From: Hypsibius dujardini
Taxonomy: Eukaryota > Tardigrada > Eutardigrada > Parachela > Hypsibiidae
Direction: 5' to 3'
NCBI GenBank assembly: GCA_001579985.1
Contig: LRSR01014909.1
Location: forward strand, 1-21,166
Length of the DNA stretch: 21,166 nucleotides
The notes beneath the pieces were generated by a model, which made no database searches, was not told the origin of the DNA, and saw only the letters and a program-made list of their open reading frames with translations. Below are positions 15,736-21,166 of this stretch, in pieces. How positions within the stretch are numbered: the first letter of the stretch is position 1; every line of letters begins with the position of its first letter. The translations under genes were made by a program, and so were the position numbers.

Positions 15736-18265
15736 CTATCTCTCATGGGAAAAAGTACAGTTGGCCCCGTTGCGGCAGCCCTTCGGCAGGTTGAAGTACG
15801 AGCACATCCGTATCCCGCTGCTGTTCCGCCGGACCTGCGGGAAGTTTCCCCTCGCCTCGAAGACGGTGTTTGCGGTGGAATAAGAGTTGGGCGGATAGGA
15901 CGGGCGTGGTCCACGAGGAGGATGGTCTCCGCCGGACGAGGAATGATGCCAGGGAGGTCGCTGCTGCATATGCGGAGGATATTGCTGAATGGGCGGCGGT
16001 CCGCCGTACTGCTGCGTCGGATAATCTGAACAAAGATGAACACTTTGTAATCGATCGCACTGCCGTTAAGAATTAGTACACATTTTTAAAAAAAACCCTA
16101 AAGATCAAGGCTTTTTTAAAAACATATTAATTAATAAATGGCATATGCTTATTGATAATACAAGAACACCAGCAAGACAGGTCCCAGCTCCCAAGCTTAA
16201 ACTCACATTCCGGACGGATTGCGCTGTAGGCAGGGGTCCCATTAATGCCGGGGTTGCCTTGGAAGACCGGTGGAGGTGAGTAATGATCTGCGGAAAAATG
16301 ATGAAAGCAATCAGGCACAGTTTCAGCAATCAAAACCAGCAAAAGCTATAAGATATCACGAGAAAACCATACAAAATAAAGAGGCGCAAAGACATGTCCA
16401 CCATTCGGAGAAACACAAACGAGACGAAATGTCTAACAAAGACAGACAGACAGACAGACAGACAGTCACACATTGATAAATAGATAAGATGGATAAACAA
16501 ACAGCGGGATAAGTAGATAAACAGACAGACACAAATAACTAGGCAAATAGACAGCAAACACCCAGACAGACAAACAGAAAGCTAGATAGACAGACAGTCA
16601 TTTATACAGGCAGGTACATAGACAAGCAAATGCATGGATAGACAAAGAGATAGACAGTCACATATATAGGCAGATAGGTAGAGAATCAGATACACAGACA
16701 GACAATCTCATAGACAGATAGACATAGTCACGTATATGGGCAGACAAACATTTTTAGGGACTGACAGACAACAAGATAAAGACATGCGATAGACAATACA
16801 CAATAAGAAAGAGATATAAGGCAGATATAAGATGGTAGATAAAAATAAAGATGAGCTCTCAGGAAATATGAGTTAAGACACGCAGTCGAACGACAAGTCG
16901 ACAACCGCAGAATTACGCAACAAGAAAATGATTCGGGCCATAAAAATAATCACTAACGGGCATCTGAGTTCGCGGCGATAGTGGGCGGGCCATCGATCCG
17001 TGTTGAATTGTTAACTGCCAGTGCCTTTGCTAGCCGGACCGCAAAGTCTGGTGCCACTGTCGGCGCGTCCGCGGTCTTGGTCGTAGTAGTGCTTCCCACT
17101 CCAGGAGTCAGTGACACACCACCGGTTTCTCGCTCCGACGGTCCGTTGATCACTCCGGTGAACTGAAACGGCGGTTGCTGCTGCTGTGGCTGCGGTGACA
17201 CCGGTGGCAGGCCGCCGACCATCGGCGGATCCCGCAGCGGACCGCGCGGTGCGAGCATCAACGGCTGCGACAGATTCATACCCGGCCGCAACAGTGGAAT
17301 CAGTTTACAGTGCTCAGGGACCGATCCCTTCACCACCAGCGAGTCTGCCGGCTCCTCCGGACAATCAGGCAGACTAAACGACGGGAAACGACCAGAACAA
17401 AAAAGAACAGATCAGTATATTAAATACTACACCCGTCATTCAAGGAACAATATCCTTTAATCAAGGCAAAAACTTCTTTGGCAACAAAAAAACAATAGAG
17501 AAGGTGCGGGTGAAAAACCCTTGAGGAATGTGTAGGAGGAAAGGGGAGGGATGCCGCGGAGGGATGCTTACTCTTCTCGGTTGTGGAAGGTGGTCAGCGA
17601 GCCGGAGAGGGAGTGGCGCGCGGTGGACGCGGACAGGGCCAGCCGTTCCACACTGTCTTTCCCGGGGACGATGAGCGGGGGCGGGAGGCCAGACAATGCC
17701 GGCGGGGTGTACCAAGGGTGTTCGTCGACCACCTCTGCGGCGTGGTCCTCGTACTGCGCGTGCTCTAAGCTCTTTCGCTCGGACTGCGAATCGGACTTTT
17801 TGATGTCGATCCCGGTGACGGCTTGTCCGGTCCGGTAAACGTTCTCTGCAAAAGAGGGAAAAACACTTTTAGACTCTGCCGCAATCGGTCCTTACTCGGC
17901 GTGAACAATGGCAGACCGGAAGCCGGTACAGTACAACCAATCAAGCAATCAAGCAAATAAGTGACTACAACGAATATAGAAATTCCATCAATCGTAAATC
18001 AATTAACCAATCGAGCGCATGCTCATTAGTGCCTCAACTGAGTATGGTAGTCCGTTTTTTAGTAAACAATACAATCAATTTGCTTTCCATGACGACTAAT
18101 AAACACCACCACAATAGGATGGCCAGTGTAATGGACTTGGTTTGCCGGGAAATAGGGCTGTGGTGTTCGTGTGCACTATACCGAGAGATGGAGAGCAGTA
18201 ACGTTTCTACTAAACCCGGCAATCGGCATTCCACAGAAACATTTTGTAGATATGTTCTTTTTTAC

Positions 18266-18296
<31 letters not shown>

Positions 18297-19952
18297 GGTC
18301 TGTCTGCCTATCTCTCTCTCTGTCTCTCTCTGTGTCTCTCTGTCTCTCGGTCTGTCTCTCTCTCTGTCTCTCTCTCTCGGCCGGTCTGTCTGTCTGTCGT
18401 ATCATATGTTGCGAAATGAGAAGTATTAAGAATATCACGACATTAGGCCCAAACGGGAAGGAGTTTTACGATACGAACCGGTTCAATACTCTCTTATTGA
18501 CCAGTGACTGGCCACAACAACCACCAGGCATCGCTCGCTAGTTAATCAACCAATCTAACCACTCAAAACGTTAAACACTTACCGGTAATTCTGAAGAGCC
18601 GAACAAAACATATGACTGAATGCAAAACATATGACTGAAGTGAAGAATCAATTCACTCGGAGTCAACCAACCATGAGCTTTTCCCTATTCGCAGTTTGCA
18701 TCTCGATGCAACCGTTAAATATATGAATAACCAACCCAGTTCCGAATTTTTGGTAAACCATTCAATAAATAATCGAACTTGATTTAAAAACAAAAACGCG
18801 TAATTCAAAAAAATCGACTAATCAATCAAACAATCAACCGATCAACCAAATGATCAATCAACCAAACAATCAATCAACCAAACAATCAATCAACCAAACA
18901 ATCAATCAACCAAACAATCAATCAACCAAACAATCAATTAATCAACCGAACTATCAATCAACCAAGCCATCAAAACTCATCCTTCGATCAATCGATCTGC
19001 AGCGTTCTTCTTGCTAATCGGTCAATCAACTGCAGCCGGCCACGACCACTTCCTTCCGCCTCGCCCACCACTACGAGTCTCTCCTAAGTTCCAATACATA
19101 CGTCGCTCAGTCTCATCCAACTCGAAAGTCTGGATCTTCACGAGCTTCTCCTCCGAGACAAATCGCACTTTCTTCTTCCTTGCCACGGCAGCTGCTCCGC
19201 CGGCTGCAGCTCCGCCATTCTGCAGTTGCTCACGCTGTCGCCTCCGATCCAGCACGCAGGTCAACAGGCCAGATGGACCTCTCCTTCTCCCCTCTGCAAT
19301 CAAAAACAGCACACGCACTACAATTAATTTCCAAATGCAAAAAAAGATAAAACACCCCGGATTTATTTTTATAAATAATTATCAGCAGTTAAAAGTTAAA
19401 AATAATAAATCTCTACAAAAGTCGCAAAATTAGATATGCAAGTAAAAATCAAACTAATTCTGTCAGTTAAATACATATTTAGAAAATAAATCTCAGAAAA
19501 AAGGAGAATTAATTTTTATAAAGATTCTTTACTAAAATTTAAAATTTTCTGTGACGTCGCAAAAATAGATTTTGGTGCAAAGTAAAAATTACTTGTAAAA
19601 ATTACTTGTAAAAATTAAAATATAAATTAAAAAAATTAAAATTGCACTTACGGGACCAGTCGATAGTCGATAATTCATCCACTTCCGTTTGATCGAGGGT
19701 GTTGCGCGGTTCGCCCAGCAGGCCTGGAAAGTCACTGTTATCATCTTGCTGTGCGTTGCTGTCATGCGATGGGCTCAATGGCGGACCATTCTGGAAAAAA
19801 CTCTCGTCCGCGGCTTCTTTTAAGCGTTTGCCGGAACCCGAATTCAGCGGGTCCTCTACCGGTTTACGCTTTAAATGTTCACCCCCACCGCCAGCGAAGC
19901 CGCCAACCATGACAGCGGGACTAAAGGGAGGTGACCTGAACTGCGTTTCCAT
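15736..19952 (-). CDS. PPP1R10: PNUTS homologue: protein phosphatase 1 regulatory subunit 10, 6 exons, 517 aa as modelled
   Basis: Exons in minus-strand order are 19952-19652, 19293-19102, 17845-17572, 17373-16958, 16287-16207 and 16025-15736. All phases agree, giving 1554 nt. PNUTS targets PP1 to chromatin and RNA polymerase II complexes in the nucleus. Exon 1 has a basic, NLS-like pair (LKRKPVED, GKRLKEA). Exon 2 carries the PP1-docking RVxF motif KKVRF and then EEKLVKIQTFELDETER, matching the conserved PNUTS block; exon 3 continues it across the splice (ERQNVYRTGQ) to HPWYTPPAL. Exon 4 has PEHCKLIPL and a Pro/Gln-rich stretch. Exon 6 is Tyr/Pro/Gln-rich and ends in a CCCH finger (CSYFNLPKGC, then CTFSH; spacing C-x8-C-x5-C-x3-H), as in vertebrate PNUTS. 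The N-terminal TFIIS-like (LW) domain is absent. An in-frame TAA lies 6 bases before the ATG at 19952, so that domain is lost or encoded upstream and joined by an unseen acceptor. Confidence 0.88.
16441..16830. repeat. Degenerate (GACA/GATA)n tract in PNUTS intron 4
   Basis: A pure (GACA)n run at 16440-16465 grades into about 350 bp of imperfect GATA, GACA and AAACAGACAGAC words. It sits within the intron between 16957 and 16288. ORFs here are artefacts. Confidence 0.9.
18268..18400. repeat. (TCTG)n / (TCTC)n microsatellite in PNUTS intron 2
   Basis: TCTG repeats followed by TCTC and TCGG interruptions, on the plus strand. It resembles the tract at 10285-10430. The plus-strand ORFs through it are artefacts. 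Confidence 0.95.
18620..18650. repeat. Short direct duplication
   Basis: The 18-base word AAAACATATGACTGAATG is followed at once by a near copy beginning CAAAACATATGACTGAAG in PNUTS intron 2, consistent with recent slippage. Confidence 0.6.
18820..18975. repeat. 16-bp tandem repeat (ATCAATCAACCAAACA)n in PNUTS intron 2
   Basis: About four near-perfect copies of a 16-base unit at the core, with CAAT/CAAC-type words degenerating on both sides. It has no coding potential. Confidence 0.9.
19294..19651 (-). other. PNUTS intron 1, AT-rich
   Basis: This 358-bp intron is very AT-rich and contains a direct duplication AAAAATTACTTGT at about 19585-19610. Two related stretches centre on GTCGCAAAA (near 19422 and 19556). 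No exon was seen. Confidence 0.6.
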
Positions 19953-21166
19953 CAGTTAATGTGTGTGACCGGTTGATTGATTGATTGATTGGCTGAGCGT
20001 TTTCCGTGTGGGTCTTCTTTCTTGGGTTTTTTGGCAGTCAAAACTGCAGAGGAACGGATGGACTACCTCTCCAAATGTTAGATGAATACTTAAGAATATG
20101 TAAAATGAAAAATTTTATGGAAAAAAAGGCGAATGTGAAGGTACACGGAAGAGACTTCCTTTTGCTGCTGAGTACGAAGGAAATTTTTATTTTTGCGAAA
20201 ACAATCTGACACTAATGTGAAGCGAGAGCTCGATTGCTCGGAGGCAGGAGGCAGTTGAAATGGTGATTGTTGCGTGGTCTGAATGGGGGAGTTTTAGTGC
20301 TGTTTCTATTTGAGCCGCGGGCCACACATACACACATGGTCATATTAGAGCTCTGGTGTAGTTAAAGTCGTTGTAGTCCTACTGCCTTAAGGTCCTGCGG
20401 AGGTCTTAATATTGGCTGGAAGTCGGTTAGCGCTACAATGTAAACATATGTGTGCTCAGTACAAAAATCTTCCAGCGTGGCTGACTGCATTTTTGCTGTG
20501 TGCGTTTCTAGGTCGCTCTGCTAATCTGATGTCTTTTGGCGATTGTAATTTTTATGCGATTCTATTTCACGTGTACTTTACCTCTGCTATTGTTTTTTGC
20601 GAGGGAAATTCGTGGACAGTGTCGCGTGAAATCAAATTAAAGGTAAAATATCTTCAGTTTAGATTTGCTCTCTCGTTGATTGAATTGGATTGGGCCCACA
20701 GTACAATGCTTTTTTCGGAGAATGAAATTGTGTTAAACTTATATTTTTTACGTGGAATCCCTTGGGGAATTGCTGATGGCGGTGCGGTAATTTCAGTCTG
20801 AGTCCAAGTCTCCAAACGGGTAATATTTGGCAGGTTGATTGATTGATTGAGTAGCCTGAATAGCATGCTGAATAACATGACATCGGGTCGGTTGATTGGT
20901 CAGTTGATTAGTGGATTGATGGTATTTTTTATTGGAGATTCTGTGTTTGATTAATTGGTTCGTTGGTTGTTTTTCCTTTGGTCCTTCTATCTGATTAGTG
21001 CATCTGTTTAGCTTTTATAAATAATTTGGTCGGTTGATGTAGTTGTCAGGCAGCCGGTAGGCTGCTCGTAGACAGATGTCCTCTACATCTCCAAAGATGG
21101 ATTGATTGATCAATTTGATTGTCATGCATCAGATTGTGATTGATCGGTCACGATGGAGCAAAATCT
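19953..21166. other. Upstream flank of PNUTS, no supported gene
   Basis: (TTGA/TGAT)n words occur at 19972-19990 and again at 20835-20850 and near 21100. The plus-strand frame at 20412-20801 has no good start (its first codon is TTG) and recalls no family. A plus-strand frame at 20006-20209 reads LQMLDEYLRICKM but recalls nothing either. If the minus-strand gene has further 5' exons, this stretch would be intron. Confidence 0.5.

Noticed and set aside
20412-20801. 129-codon plus-strand ORF
   Set aside because: It begins at TTG, has no recognisable motif, lies in AT-rich DNA and is overlapped by antisense ORFs.

Overview
This is eukaryotic nuclear DNA from an invertebrate animal. It has GT-AG introns, a full-length rhodopsin-class GPCR, a metazoan-type PNUTS (PPP1R10) homologue, hAT and Tc1/mariner relics, several MITE-like elements and many simple repeats. 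A Moody/Tre1-like GPCR lying close to a decayed paralogue would suit a lineage with an expanded family of this kind. A tardigrade is a reasonable guess, but nothing here proves the phylum.

Layout, left to right. (1) 200-3150, plus strand: a complete three-exon class A GPCR of 373 aa with all splice phases closed. Its first intron carries a 60-61 bp tandem repeat, and a TA-flanked inverted-repeat element sits just after its stop. (2) 6527-4088, minus strand: an unrecognised two-pass membrane protein in about seven exons. Every phase closes except one uncertain junction. (3) 6651-6977, plus strand, divergent from gene 2: a small ORF with an N-terminal hydrophobic segment and a Cys-x8-Cys loop. 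(4) 7739-10103, plus strand: an unrecognised three-exon gene. Its exon 2 contains a perfect 11-bp tandem duplication that breaks an otherwise continuous frame, and its introns hold four inverted-repeat elements. (5) 10265-15350: a repeat island. It holds a TCTG microsatellite, a 441-bp MITE with TAA duplications, a 303-bp hAT relic that still encodes the C-terminal dimerisation domain, a 1.33-kb foldback element with 9-bp target duplications, a GPCR pseudogene related to gene 1, and a broken Tc1/mariner transposase. (6) 19952-15736, minus strand: a PNUTS homologue in six exons whose phases all agree. It has a KVRF PP1-docking motif, the FELDETER signature and a C-terminal CCCH zinc finger. (7) 19953-21166: probably intergenic, or a 5' intron of the PNUTS gene; no gene is supported.

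The genes do not form a pathway. The GPCR would act at the plasma membrane and PNUTS in the nucleus as a PP1 targeting subunit. The main themes are the mobile-element load inside introns and intergenic DNA, and the lesions it or slippage may have caused. Exon models were assembled by hand from splice motifs and phase agreement, without transcript data.
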